Below, piece after piece: positions 7,222 through 14,062 of a stretch of 64,000 nucleotides of DNA. Made by a program: the position numbers and the translations under genes. Source of the DNA: a bacterium UBP14_UBA6098 (GTDB lineage Bacteria; UBP14; UBA6098); the NCBI GenBank assembly GCA_002428525.1, contig DIWU01000004.1, positions 70,139 through 134,138 of the forward strand, in the 5' to 3' direction. Position 1 is the first letter of the stretch. Every line of letters begins with the position of its first letter. The notes beneath the pieces were generated by a model. The model ran no database searches. It was not told the DNA's origin and saw only the letters and a list, made by a program, of their open reading frames with translations.

Positions 7222-8919
7222 ATGCCGAACATGGGCGATTACAACGATGTTTACCCAAATTTCACATGGAAAAAAGCCGAAGAAGTCCTCGGATACGATG
7301 GCGGTCCGTTGAATATCGGCTGGTATTGCTCCGACAGGATTTGCGAACAGGGAAAGGGCAAAAAGCTCGCCCTTATATGGGAGGGTTTTACCGGCGAGGT
7401 CGAGAAATACACCTTCGACGAGCTTCGCCAAAACTCCAACACCTATGGCGAGTTTCTCCGCTCTATCGGCGTGGTGGAGCGCGACCGCGTATGCATCTTC
7501 ATGGACAAGATTCCCGATTTATACTTCTCATTCCTCGGAATCCTGAAGATCGGCGCTATCGCCCAACCACTGTTCTCGGCCTTCGGAGAAGAGGCCCTTT
7601 TTACTCGTATGGAAAACGCCGCCTCGTCGGTGATCCTCACGACAAAAAAGCATTATCGCAAAGTGCGGAGGATTAAGGACCAGCTTCCCGCGCTCAGACA
7701 TATCGTTATTGTCGATGACGATTCGGTCGGGCTCGAGGAGCGGGAGATGATCTTCAACCTCAAGGCCGCCAAGAAGATAGACAAAATCGAGATCGCTAAA
7801 ACCGGCCCCGAATCGCCCTCGGTTCTGCATTATACTTCAGGAACAACCGGCCAACCGAAGGGCGCGCTTCATGTGCACGGAAGCCTTATCGCCCAACACA
7901 TCACAACAAAATGGGTGCTCGACCTCCGCGACGACGATGTATATTGGTGCACTGCCGACCCGGGCTGGGTGACCGGCACGAGTTACGGTATCATCGGGCC
8001 TTGGAGTTTGGGCACGACACAGGTTGTTTACGACGGCGGCTTTGGCGCGGCCAAGTGGTATCGGATACTGCAGGATTACGGCGTATCGGTTTGGTACACT
8101 GCTCCGACGGCGATCCGCCTTCTTATGAAAGAGGGAACAGCCCTCGTGAAGCAGTTCAAATACCCGAGGCTCCGCCATATGTGCAGTGTCGGCGAGCCGC
8201 TTAACCCAGAGGGTGTGATCTGGGGGCAGGAGGCCTTCGGACTCCCCTACTTCGACACCTATTGGCAAACCGAGACCGGAGCGATAGTCATCACCAATTT
8301 CCCCGGAATGGAAATCCGTCCCGGTTCGATGGGCAAGGCATTTCCGGGGATCGAGGCTGTTGTGCTCGACCTGAAAACGCACGAGGTCATTGCCGAACCG
8401 AACAAGGTCGGTCTGATCGCGTTGAAACCGGGTTGGCCCTCGATGATGCGTGAATATTGGAACAATCCGGAGGTTTACGGGAAGAAATTCATCAACGGCT
8501 GGTATATCACCGGCGACCGCTCGAGCATCGACAAGGACGGCTATTTCTGGTTCGTCGGGCGCGACGACGATGTTATCAATACCGGCGGCCATCTGGTCGG
8601 GCCTTTCGAGATCGAATCGGCGTTGATCGAGCATGAGGCAGTCGCGGAGGCGGCCGCGGTGGGCAAACCGGATCCGGTGAATATGGAGGTAGTTAAGGCC
8701 TTTGTCGCTCTTAAGCCGGGTTTTTCGCCCTCTGACGATCTCGAGCTTTCGATAATGAATTATATTCGCAAAAGGCTTTCCCCGCTGGCGATGCCGCAGG
8801 AGATCGAGTTCGTCGATAAGCTTCCGAAGACTCGGAGCGGAAAGATCATGCGCAGACTACTTCGCGCTAAGGAGTGGGGCGAGGATTTGGGCGATACTTC
8901 GACCCTCGAAGACGATTGA
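7222..8919 (+). CDS. Acetyl-CoA synthetase-like AMP-forming acyl-CoA ligase (AcsA type)
   Basis: A 565-residue adenylate-forming enzyme matching the length of the short AcsA type (about 570). It has the P-loop YTSGTTGQPKG, the aromatic-rich core motif around YWQTETG, TGDRSSIDKDGYFWFVGRDDD with the hinge, TGGHLVGPFEIES, and the C-terminal SGKIMRR containing the catalytic Lys that acetylation normally controls. It activates acetate or a short-chain acid with ATP to the acyl-AMP and then acyl-CoA in the cytoplasm. An acyl carrier protein starts 78 nt downstream, so loading of a carrier protein is a possible alternative acceptor. AAGGAG precedes the ATG. Substrate specificity cannot be read from the sequence. 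Confidence 0.9.
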   Translation: MPNMGDYNDVYPNFTWKKAEEVLGYDGGPLNIGWYCSDRICEQGKGKKLALIWEGFTGEVEKYTFDELRQNSNTYGEFLRSIGVVERDRVCIFMDKIPDLYFSFLGILKIGAIAQPLFSAFGEEALFTRMENAASSVILTTKKHYRKVRRIKDQLPALRHIVIVDDDSVGLEEREMIFNLKAAKKIDKIEIAKTGPESPSVLHYTSGTTGQPKGALHVHGSLIAQHITTKWVLDLRDDDVYWCTADPGWVTGTSYGIIGPWSLGTTQVVYDGGFGAAKWYRILQDYGVSVWYTAPTAIRLLMKEGTALVKQFKYPRLRHMCSVGEPLNPEGVIWGQEAFGLPYFDTYWQTETGAIVITNFPGMEIRPGSMGKAFPGIEAVVLDLKTHEVIAEPNKVGLIALKPGWPSMMREYWNNPEVYGKKFINGWYITGDRSSIDKDGYFWFVGRDDDVINTGGHLVGPFEIESALIEHEAVAEAAAVGKPDPVNMEVVKAFVALKPGFSPSDDLELSIMNYIRKRLSPLAMPQEIEFVDKLPKTRSGKIMRRLLRAKEWGEDLGDTSTLEDD

Positions 8920-8997
8920 GAAATATTTAGTTAAGTGTATAGTGGATAATCATATACTCGATTATATTGAATTTCAACTTTAAACGAACGGAGTAAA

Positions 8998-9240
8998 ATG
9001 GATGAACTCGAACAGACTATTCTCGATTATGTTATCGATGAATACATCGAGGACGGCGAGGAAATCGGCGTCGAATCCCCGCTGATCTCGGCGGGCATCG
9101 TGGACAGCTTTTCTATGGTCAGCCTCAAGACCTTTCTCGAGAGGAGATACAAAATAAGCATCCCCGACGACAAGGCATCGCCCGAGGCGTTCGACAATGT
9201 GAAGAGCATCGCGCAGGTTGTTCGCGATATTTTAGGATAA
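8998..9240 (+). CDS. Acyl carrier protein
   Basis: An 80-residue acidic protein with the four-helix carrier-protein pattern. The 4'-phosphopantetheine attachment Ser sits in GIVDSFSM at the start of helix II, after the ESPLISA loop. Helix III/IV follow with FDNVKSIAQVV. The motif DSFS rather than the DSLD of fatty-acid-synthesis carriers, together with the placement next to an adenylate-forming ligase rather than fab genes, suggests a dedicated carrier for a special acyl group. GGAG lies 7 nt before the ATG. A weak stem (AAACGC/GCGTTT, 9239-9255) overlaps the stop codon. Confidence 0.88.
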   Translation: MDELEQTILDYVIDEYIEDGEEIGVESPLISAGIVDSFSMVSLKTFLERRYKISIPDDKASPEAFDNVKSIAQVVRDILG

Positions 9241-9360
9241 ACGCAACTGGCGTTTGTTCAAACGATCAAATAAACGACGACGGTAGAAAAGGCGATTGAT
9301 TTTCCGGTGGAATATGAATATATTTATGTTATTACAACCTCGAAATAAACTGGAGTTAAA

Positions 9361-9699
9361 ATGTATTTAATGATCTTCGTCCTCGAGCAAAACTCATTCC
9401 TTCCGGAAATACTCGAAAAGCTCTATCAAGCCGGCGTCACAGGAACGACCGTTCTCAATTCGGTCGGTATGGGCAGGTTATTAGTCCAATACGGCAGAAC
9501 ATCCCCTGTCGGCAACCTCGTGAAAGAGAAGCTTCGCAAAGGGAACTACACAAACAAAACCCTATTTGCGGTGATTCGTTCCGAGGAGATACTCGACAAG
9601 GCTATCGATGCTATATCGGAGACTGTCGGCGACCTTGAAAAACCGGACACCGGCATTCTATTCACGATCAAACTGGATCGCGTATTGGGGCTTTCCTAA
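9361..9699 (+). CDS. PII-like small protein
   Basis: A 112-residue protein reading MYLMIFVLEQ, a helix, GVTGTTVLNSVGMGRLL, a variable loop, FAVIRSEEILDKAIDAI and TGILFTIKLDRVLGL. The beta-alpha-beta repeats, the loop after the second strand and the C-terminal TGILFTI strand follow the ferredoxin-like fold of PII and related trimeric signalling proteins, though the T-loop and nucleotide motifs of true GlnB are not present. No PII partner such as amtB or glnA is adjacent. Its place between an acyl carrier protein and 2-amino-3-ketobutyrate CoA ligase suggests control of CoA or amino-acid metabolism, which is inference only. GGAG precedes the ATG. Confidence 0.65.
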   Translation: MYLMIFVLEQNSFLPEILEKLYQAGVTGTTVLNSVGMGRLLVQYGRTSPVGNLVKEKLRKGNYTNKTLFAVIRSEEILDKAIDAISETVGDLEKPDTGILFTIKLDRVLGLS

Positions 9700-9742
9700 G
9701 CTTCCGGTTTATTGGACTTATTTACATCTATATCAAAGCGTT

Positions 9743-9775
9743 AGGCTTATCTATTTTATAAATAGGAATAAGTCT
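9743..9775 (+). other. Stem-loop between the PII-like gene and kbl
   Basis: Two stacked helices (8 bp with one G-T pair, then 6 bp) with a 2-nt bulge and a 3-nt loop. No T tract follows, so it is not a clear intrinsic terminator; it may be an RNA end or part of the kbl leader. Confidence 0.35.
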
Positions 9776-9872
9776 TAAGGTTTATTAGTTGCGGTTTAGA
9801 CATTTAACCGCCGATGTATATGTTATTTCACTGCCGTTCACTCAAAAAAAGACGAGAATTCAGGAGGGTTTA

Positions 9873-11120
9873 ATGGCATTCAACAAAAATGCAAGGGATC
9901 ATTATAACGGTGTCCTTCAGGATATCAAGGACAACGGTCTTTTCAAGGAAGAACGTTTTATTTGCAGTGCGCAAGATGCCGACATCTTCGTGGAATATCC
10001 CTCGGGCGCTCCGCAAAAAAAGGTTATCAATATGTGCGCGAATAACTACCTCGGGCTTTCGAGCCATCCGGAGGTTGTGAAAGCCGCGCACGAGGGCCTC
10101 GATTATCGCGGTTACGGCATGAGCTCGGTGCGCTTCATCTGCGGAACGCAGGATATCCATCGCGAGCTCGAAGCGAACATCTCAAAATTCCTCGAAACCG
10201 AGGACACGATTCTCTTCTCGAGCTGTATGGACGCGAACGCCGGTGTTTTCGAGTCCGTCTTCAACGATCAGGATGTGCTCATCGCAGACCGGCTCGTTCA
10301 TGCCTCGATCATCGACGGAATGCGCCTTTGCTCGGCGCTGAACGAGAGTTTTAAGCACTCCGATATGGAGCACCTCGAGAAGAAGTTACAGACCTATCAA
10401 GACAAGAGGTTCCGTTGCATCGTCACCGACGGTGTTTTCTCGATGGACGGCGACATAGCCAAGCTTGACGAGATATGCCGTCTCGCCGAGCAATACGACG
10501 CGATGGTCTTCGTCGATGATTCCCACGCCTCGGGGTTCTTGGGCAAGCACGGCAAGGGAACGCACGAGCTTAAGGGCGTCCTCGGCAAGATCGACATCAT
10601 CACGACGACGCTGGGCAAAGCGCTCGGCGGCGCCTCGGGCGGATGTGTTTCGGGAAGAAAGGAAATCGTCGAGATGTGCCGCCAAAAGGCGCGACCGTAT
10701 CTCTTCTCGAACGCCCTTCCGCCGGTGATTGTCACTGCGGCGAACAAGGTTATCGAGCTTGTTATGTCCACCACCGAGCGCCGGGACAAGCTCGAGGAGA
10801 ACACCAAGTTTTGGCGCAAGGGTCTGCAAACTGCCGGCTTCGATCTGGTCGAGGGCGAAACGCCCATCGTCCCGATCATGCTTTACAATGCGAAGCTCAG
10901 CCAAGATATTTCGCGCGATCTCTACCAGCGCGGAATTTATGCTATCGGCTTCTTCTTCCCGGTTGTGCCGCAGGGCAAGGCGAGAATCCGCACGCAGATC
11001 TCCGCCGCCCACGAACGCCATCACCTCGAAAAGGCACTCGCGGCCTTCACCGAGGTCGGTAAAAAATACGATATTCTCGGCAAGGGAAAAAAGGAAATCA
11101 CCGAGATGTATGGCCTTTAG
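9873..11120 (+). CDS. kbl: Glycine C-acetyltransferase (2-amino-3-ketobutyrate CoA ligase)
   Basis: A 415-residue PLP enzyme of the alpha-oxoamine synthase family. It cleaves 2-amino-3-ketobutyrate with CoA to glycine and acetyl-CoA, the second step of threonine breakdown. The sequence follows E. coli Kbl closely: NNYLGLSSHPE, SSVRFICGTQDIH, TDGVFSMDGD, VDDSHASGFLG, and the PLP Lys at about 249 in TTTLGKALGGASGG. The near-identical ICGTQ and SMDGD segments favour Kbl over serine palmitoyltransferase or BioF. The start is the ATG at 9873 behind a strong AGGAGG; a longer frame from 9789 lacks support. Threonine dehydrogenase (tdh), the usual partner, is not in the window. A clear terminator follows. 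Confidence 0.95.
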   Translation: MAFNKNARDHYNGVLQDIKDNGLFKEERFICSAQDADIFVEYPSGAPQKKVINMCANNYLGLSSHPEVVKAAHEGLDYRGYGMSSVRFICGTQDIHRELEANISKFLETEDTILFSSCMDANAGVFESVFNDQDVLIADRLVHASIIDGMRLCSALNESFKHSDMEHLEKKLQTYQDKRFRCIVTDGVFSMDGDIAKLDEICRLAEQYDAMVFVDDSHASGFLGKHGKGTHELKGVLGKIDIITTTLGKALGGASGGCVSGRKEIVEMCRQKARPYLFSNALPPVIVTAANKVIELVMSTTERRDKLEENTKFWRKGLQTAGFDLVEGETPIVPIMLYNAKLSQDISRDLYQRGIYAIGFFFPVVPQGKARIRTQISAAHERHHLEKALAAFTEVGKKYDILGKGKKEITEMYGL

Positions 11121-11142
11121 GTTTTCCAAAACCTGTCTTCAC

Positions 11143-11166
11143 AAGGCGGCTTCGGCCGCCTTTTTA
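11143..11166 (+). terminator. Intrinsic terminator after kbl
   Basis: Stem AAGGCGGC/GCCGCCTT with a TTCG tetraloop followed by a T run; a textbook Rho-independent terminator 22 nt after the kbl stop. Confidence 0.9.
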
Positions 11167-11232
11167 TTGCTTGATCGAATTTAGCTGTGACTTATATTGT
11201 ATCAGTCATCAACCCCTATCTTGAGGATTGCA

Positions 11233-12003
11233 ATGAAGATTGGCATTACGTGCTCGATGCAGGAAGAGATAAACCTCCTTTTAGCCGATTTGGAGCGCTC
11301 TGAAAGCAGTGTTATTGGAAAAAGGGAGTATTCATCGGGGCGGCTTTACGGCACGGAGGCGGTGCTGGTCTTCTCTCGCTGGGGAAAGGTGGCCTCGGCC
11401 TCTACGGCGACAACACTCATCGACCGTTTCGGTGTCGAGGCGATCGTCTTCACCGGTGTAGCGGGGGCGGCCTCCCCCCTGCTTTCAATAGGCGATATCG
11501 TTGTTTCAACAGCGCTGGTCCAGCACGATTTGGACGCCAGCGCACTTCCGGCGTTTGCGAAGTTCGAGATCCCCCTTCTCGGGATTTCGCGGATTTTAGC
11601 GGATAAGGGGCTAATCGAATCTATGGCCGAATCGGCCTCGCAATATATTTCAAGCGATCTTTTGCCGGAGATCGGTGAAAGAACACTCTCCGAGTTCGGG
11701 ATTTTCGCGCCTAAGATAGAGCTCGGCCTTATCGCCAGCGGCGACCGTTTTATCGCGGATAAAGGCTTGATCAACTCGCTATGCGAACAGCTCGGAGACC
11801 TGCTCTGTGTCGAGATGGAGGGTGCGGCTGTGGCACAAGTATGCTATGAGCACGGAGTTCCCTTCGTTGTCGCGAGGGCAATCTCCGATAAGGCGGATCA
11901 TTCGGCTGTGATTGATTTTCCGCGCTTTATAAATAAGGTAGCCTGTTACTATTCTCGCGGAATTATTCGGGGGCTGATCTCGAAGTTAGGCTCTTTAAGC
12001 TAA
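11233..12003 (+). CDS. mtnN: 5'-methylthioadenosine/S-adenosylhomocysteine nucleosidase
   Basis: A 256-residue cytoplasmic nucleosidase that hydrolyses methylthioadenosine and S-adenosylhomocysteine to adenine plus the thioribose or ribosylhomocysteine. The N-terminus GITCSMQEEINLLL carries the conserved catalytic Glu (about 12), FTGVAGA forms the phosphate/ribose pocket, CVEMEGAA holds the ribose-binding Glu, and ARAISDKAD contains the Asp that protonates adenine N7. The two methylthiotransferases miaB and mtaB in this window make 5'-deoxyadenosine, a by-product this enzyme family can also clear. The start is the ATG at 11233 after TTGAGG; the longer TTG-started frame at 11197 lacks a site. 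Its 3' end overlaps the convergent outer-membrane gene by 4 bp. Confidence 0.93.
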   Translation: MKIGITCSMQEEINLLLADLERSESSVIGKREYSSGRLYGTEAVLVFSRWGKVASASTATTLIDRFGVEAIVFTGVAGAASPLLSIGDIVVSTALVQHDLDASALPAFAKFEIPLLGISRILADKGLIESMAESASQYISSDLLPEIGERTLSEFGIFAPKIELGLIASGDRFIADKGLINSLCEQLGDLLCVEMEGAAVAQVCYEHGVPFVVARAISDKADHSAVIDFPRFINKVACYYSRGIIRGLISKLGSLS

Positions 12004-12539
12004 TCGCGATTCGGCATATTGAAGTAATAATGCAGGCCGCCCTGAACCATAATCGACGCCTGCCCGGTATCTCGATAATATATTATCGACTCGATAGTTG
12101 CGGAAATTCTGTCAAAGACTAAAATCTCGAAGCCAAAACCGAAACCTGTTGTCCAAGTTTCATCGGTCTCATGCGTTGTATTGTAATTCCAAGTTGTGTC
12201 GTCGATGTAATCCCAATAGACATACTCGGAACGATAGTATTCATAGCTGAGGCCGGTCGAGAGGTAGAACGAGGTGTATTTGTTTCTCGAAAGGTGATAT
12301 TGAAGCTCGATACCGGGCATTGCCCAACGATCTCCCCAGTCGTTGTCGGAGTAATAGCCGACGGTCAACTGTGCGGCGTATCTGGAGTCGAGAACCAGCT
12401 TGTAGGACATCCCGACACCGGAGTAATAGCCGGCGGCAAGCCCCAATCCCTGAAGGACTCGAGGGTTTTCCGGGCTATCGAGGCCGGCGAATGAAACTGC
12501 GGCAAGAATACAAACGATGATAATCGACTGTTTCATCAT
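12000..12539 (-). CDS. Secreted outer-membrane beta-barrel protein, small
   Basis: A 179-residue protein with a signal peptide (cleavage near SFAG) followed by alternating aromatic/hydrophobic strands: GLAAGYYSGVGMSYKL, YAAQLTVGYY, PGIELQYHL, SFYLSTGLSYEYY, TGFGFGFEILVF, ASIMVQGGLHYYF. This is the pattern of an 8-stranded OmpW/OmpX-sized barrel. No specific function can be read. It has its own perfect sigma-70 promoter (12569-12597) and an AAAGGG site before ATGATG. It converges with mtnN and is divergent from the Cys/His-repeat gene, sharing a 204-nt control region with it. Confidence 0.8.
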   Translation of the reverse strand: MMKQSIIIVCILAAVSFAGLDSPENPRVLQGLGLAAGYYSGVGMSYKLVLDSRYAAQLTVGYYSDNDWGDRWAMPGIELQYHLSRNKYTSFYLSTGLSYEYYRSEYVYWDYIDDTTWNYNTTHETDETWTTGFGFGFEILVFDRISATIESIIYYRDTGQASIMVQGGLHYYFNMPNRD

Positions 12540-12568
12540 ACGCCCTTTCTTTGAATTAAGCTTAGAAT

Positions 12569-12597
12569 ATTATATCTACATTTGCCGTGCATGTCAA
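12569..12597 (-). promoter_or_regulatory. Perfect sigma-70 promoter of the outer-membrane protein gene
   Basis: On the minus strand TTGACA (12592-12597) and TATAAT (12569-12574) are separated by exactly 17 nt. The predicted start lies about 22 nt before the ATG at 12539. Confidence 0.8.
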
Positions 12598-12635
12598 TGA
12601 TGCGTTCGAGAATATCAAAACTGATTTAAGAATCT

Positions 12636-12652
12636 ATGGCATAATATTTGCT
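12636..12652 (+). promoter_or_regulatory. Sigma-54-like (-24/-12) promoter
   Basis: TGGCA (12637-12641) and TTTGCT (12647-12652) place GG and GC exactly 12 bp apart, as sigma-54 requires. Only the outer consensus bases (C, G after GGCA and the leading pyrimidine) differ. It sits about 90 nt upstream of the Cys/His-repeat protein start. A CATAAT sequence inside it could alternatively be a weak sigma-70 -10 box. Confidence 0.5.
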
Positions 12653-12743
12653 ACAATGCATTCGCGTGTTTGATGAAGACTTGTAAGCGGATTGAATTTA
12701 TAGGAATCAGCGTTTTTAACACAATTCTCGAGAAAGGAAGACA

Positions 12744-13226
12744 ATGAAAGTCCTCTTCACAATCTTACTCACCATGGCGTTTGCGATGGTCGCCTTTGGG
12801 GAAACAGCGCTTGATGCAAACACCGAGACAGCCGCAAATAAAGCACTCCAAGAGCAGGCCGAACCGGTCGCCGAGCCCGAGACCCCTGCCGAGGTCGCCC
12901 CGAGCGGTTGCCCAATGAACAAAGCCGCCGCGGCCGGCGAGCATAAATGCACAAAGGCTGAGGGCAAGGATGAGCATAAATGCCAGCACGCCGAGGGCGC
13001 GGAGCATAAATGCACAAAGGCTGAGGGCGCGGAGCATAAATGCCAGCACGCTGAGGGCAAGGGCGAGCATAAATGCACTAAGGCCGAGGGCGCGGAGCAT
13101 AAATGTCAGCATATGACCGAAGCCGAGAAAAAGGCCTGTTGCGCTGAGGGCAAAGATAAAGACAAGGCCGATTCCAAGAAAAGCTCGAAGAAAACGGCGA
13201 AAGCCTGCGGTAGCTCCTCGAAATAG
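12744..13226 (+). CDS. Secreted Cys/His-repeat protein (putative metal binder)
   Basis: A 160-residue protein with a signal peptide (residues 1-19, cleavage near AFG-E), an acidic Pro/Glu linker (20-53), then six EHKC motifs starting at residues 66, 77, 87, 97, 108 and 118, alternately followed by TKAEG and QHAEG. A CC pair (about 132-133) and a Lys-rich tail follow. About ten Cys and nine His in 160 residues imply soft-metal binding (Cu, Zn, Ni or similar) or redox buffering in the periplasm. I know no named family with this repeat. AAAGGAAG precedes the ATG, and the only recognisable promoter is sigma-54-like, so expression may depend on an NtrC-type activator. Confidence 0.8.
   Translation: MKVLFTILLTMAFAMVAFGETALDANTETAANKALQEQAEPVAEPETPAEVAPSGCPMNKAAAAGEHKCTKAEGKDEHKCQHAEGAEHKCTKAEGAEHKCQHAEGKGEHKCTKAEGAEHKCQHMTEAEKKACCAEGKDKDKADSKKSSKKTAKACGSSSK
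12939..13109 (+). repeat. In-frame tandem repeat encoding EHKC units
   Basis: Six 30- to 33-bp units, each beginning GAGCATAAATG and alternating ACAAAGGCTGAG-type with CCAGCACGC-type continuations. Nucleotide identity between units is high, pointing to recent duplication inside the gene and likely copy-number variation. Confidence 0.85.
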
Positions 13227-13230
13227 GGGG

Positions 13231-13938
13231 CTAAAAATCTACGGCAACCCCCGCGCTGATCGTCAGAAGGTTGGTTCGGGACTGCGAGACATCGTAGAGA
13301 ACTTGGCCGTTTGAGTCGCGGTGAATCGAGCCCTCTTTGAGGTATTCGGCTTGGCCGCCCATAGCATAGATTGCGCGGATATCGATATAGACCGCATTGG
13401 GAGAGTTCTCGCTCTCCCTTTTGCTTTTAGGCTTGGCCGATTTGTCGAAGGCTTTTATCAGAAGGCCTCCCCCGCCGCCATAGGAATGTGTAACATCGTC
13501 GAAGTTGGTCGAGCTGGCGATCTCCTCGTCGTCGCGAATATTCTCGATGCGAGTGTCCGTCCAGAGATAATTCAAACCGACACGCCCCTCTATGTATGGC
13601 GTCACGAACGGGAACGGGGCGTAAATCCTCGGGGCGAGCTGGAAGAATAAGAAGTTGTTGTTCGTCGTCACCTCGACGAAGACATCGGGAATTGTCGTGG
13701 AAAACGGCTCGGTGCGTTTTTCGGTGCCATAACCTTGAAGCCCGAACGCCCCCATCAGTGCGAAGTAGGGGTTGAATTTAGCGCCGAAATCGAAATTCAC
13801 TCCGAATCCAAGGCGGTCGATATTATCCTGAAACTCGTTTTGCGGAAGTCCGAGCGCCAGAGAAAAGCCGCCGGTTCCGGTGACAGCCATCGAGGTCACC
13901 GCTGTGATAAGTATCGAGATTAGCAATAAGTTCTTCAT
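13231..13938 (-). CDS. Outer-membrane beta-barrel protein
   Basis: A 235-residue protein with a signal peptide (MKNLLLISILITAVTSMA) and barrel-like alternating strands: GGFSLALGLPQ, LGFGVNFDFGAKF, YFALMGAFGLQGYG, FFQLAPRIYAPF, TPYIEGRVGLNYLW, YGGGGGLLIKAF, YIDIRAIYAMGG, LLTISAGVAVDF. It ends in Phe, as outer-membrane barrels usually do for BAM recognition. The overall pattern matches 'outer membrane protein beta-barrel domain' families without a defined function. The ATG at 13938 follows a GGAGG site; an upstream extension to 13980 is unlikely. A possible promoter lies at 13964-13991. Its stop is 4 bp from the stop of the convergent Cys/His-repeat gene. Confidence 0.82.
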   Translation of the reverse strand: MKNLLLISILITAVTSMAVTGTGGFSLALGLPQNEFQDNIDRLGFGVNFDFGAKFNPYFALMGAFGLQGYGTEKRTEPFSTTIPDVFVEVTTNNNFLFFQLAPRIYAPFPFVTPYIEGRVGLNYLWTDTRIENIRDDEEIASSTNFDDVTHSYGGGGGLLIKAFDKSAKPKSKRESENSPNAVYIDIRAIYAMGGQAEYLKEGSIHRDSNGQVLYDVSQSRTNLLTISAGVAVDF

Positions 13939-13963
13939 CTTGTCCTCCATTGTAAGTTCGATA

Positions 13964-13991
13964 AAAATAACCCCCCGCAAAATTTAGTCAA
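13964..13991 (-). promoter_or_regulatory. Likely sigma-70 promoter of the barrel gene
   Basis: TTGACT (13986-13991) and TATTTT (13964-13969) on the minus strand, 16 nt apart, followed by a short leader with GGAGG. Confidence 0.5.
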
Positions 13992-14026
13992 GAAAAAATA
14001 TCTTTATCGCGTTAGGCCTTTTTGTG

Positions 14027-14055
14027 TTGCGAACATCCGTTCATATCCATATCTT
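14027..14055 (+). promoter_or_regulatory. Promoter placed for a leaderless dinG mRNA
   Basis: TTGCGA (14027-14032), 17-nt spacer, TATCTT (14050-14055), then 7 nt to the GTG at 14063. No Shine-Dalgarno sequence precedes that codon. Confidence 0.5.
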
Positions 14056-14062
14056 TAACGCC

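Noticed and set aside
7837..8634. Long minus-strand frame (265 codons) opposite the CoA-synthetase gene
   Set aside because: It is an antisense shadow of a well-conserved enzyme gene, with no motifs of its own.
9239..9255. Terminator after the acyl carrier protein
   Set aside because: Only a 6-bp AT-rich stem with no T run; transcription probably continues to the PII-like gene.
9873..11120. Serine palmitoyltransferase because of the neighbouring carrier protein and acyl-CoA ligase
   Set aside because: The ICGTQDIH and FSMDGD segments and overall sequence match Kbl; no other sphingolipid gene is present.
10386..11129. Minus-strand frame of 247 codons opposite kbl
   Set aside because: Antisense shadow caused by GC-rich codons; no recognisable domain and the terminator of kbl lies at its start.
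12939..13109. Possible CRISPR array
   Set aside because: The repeat is in frame, has no variable spacers and encodes EHKC units.
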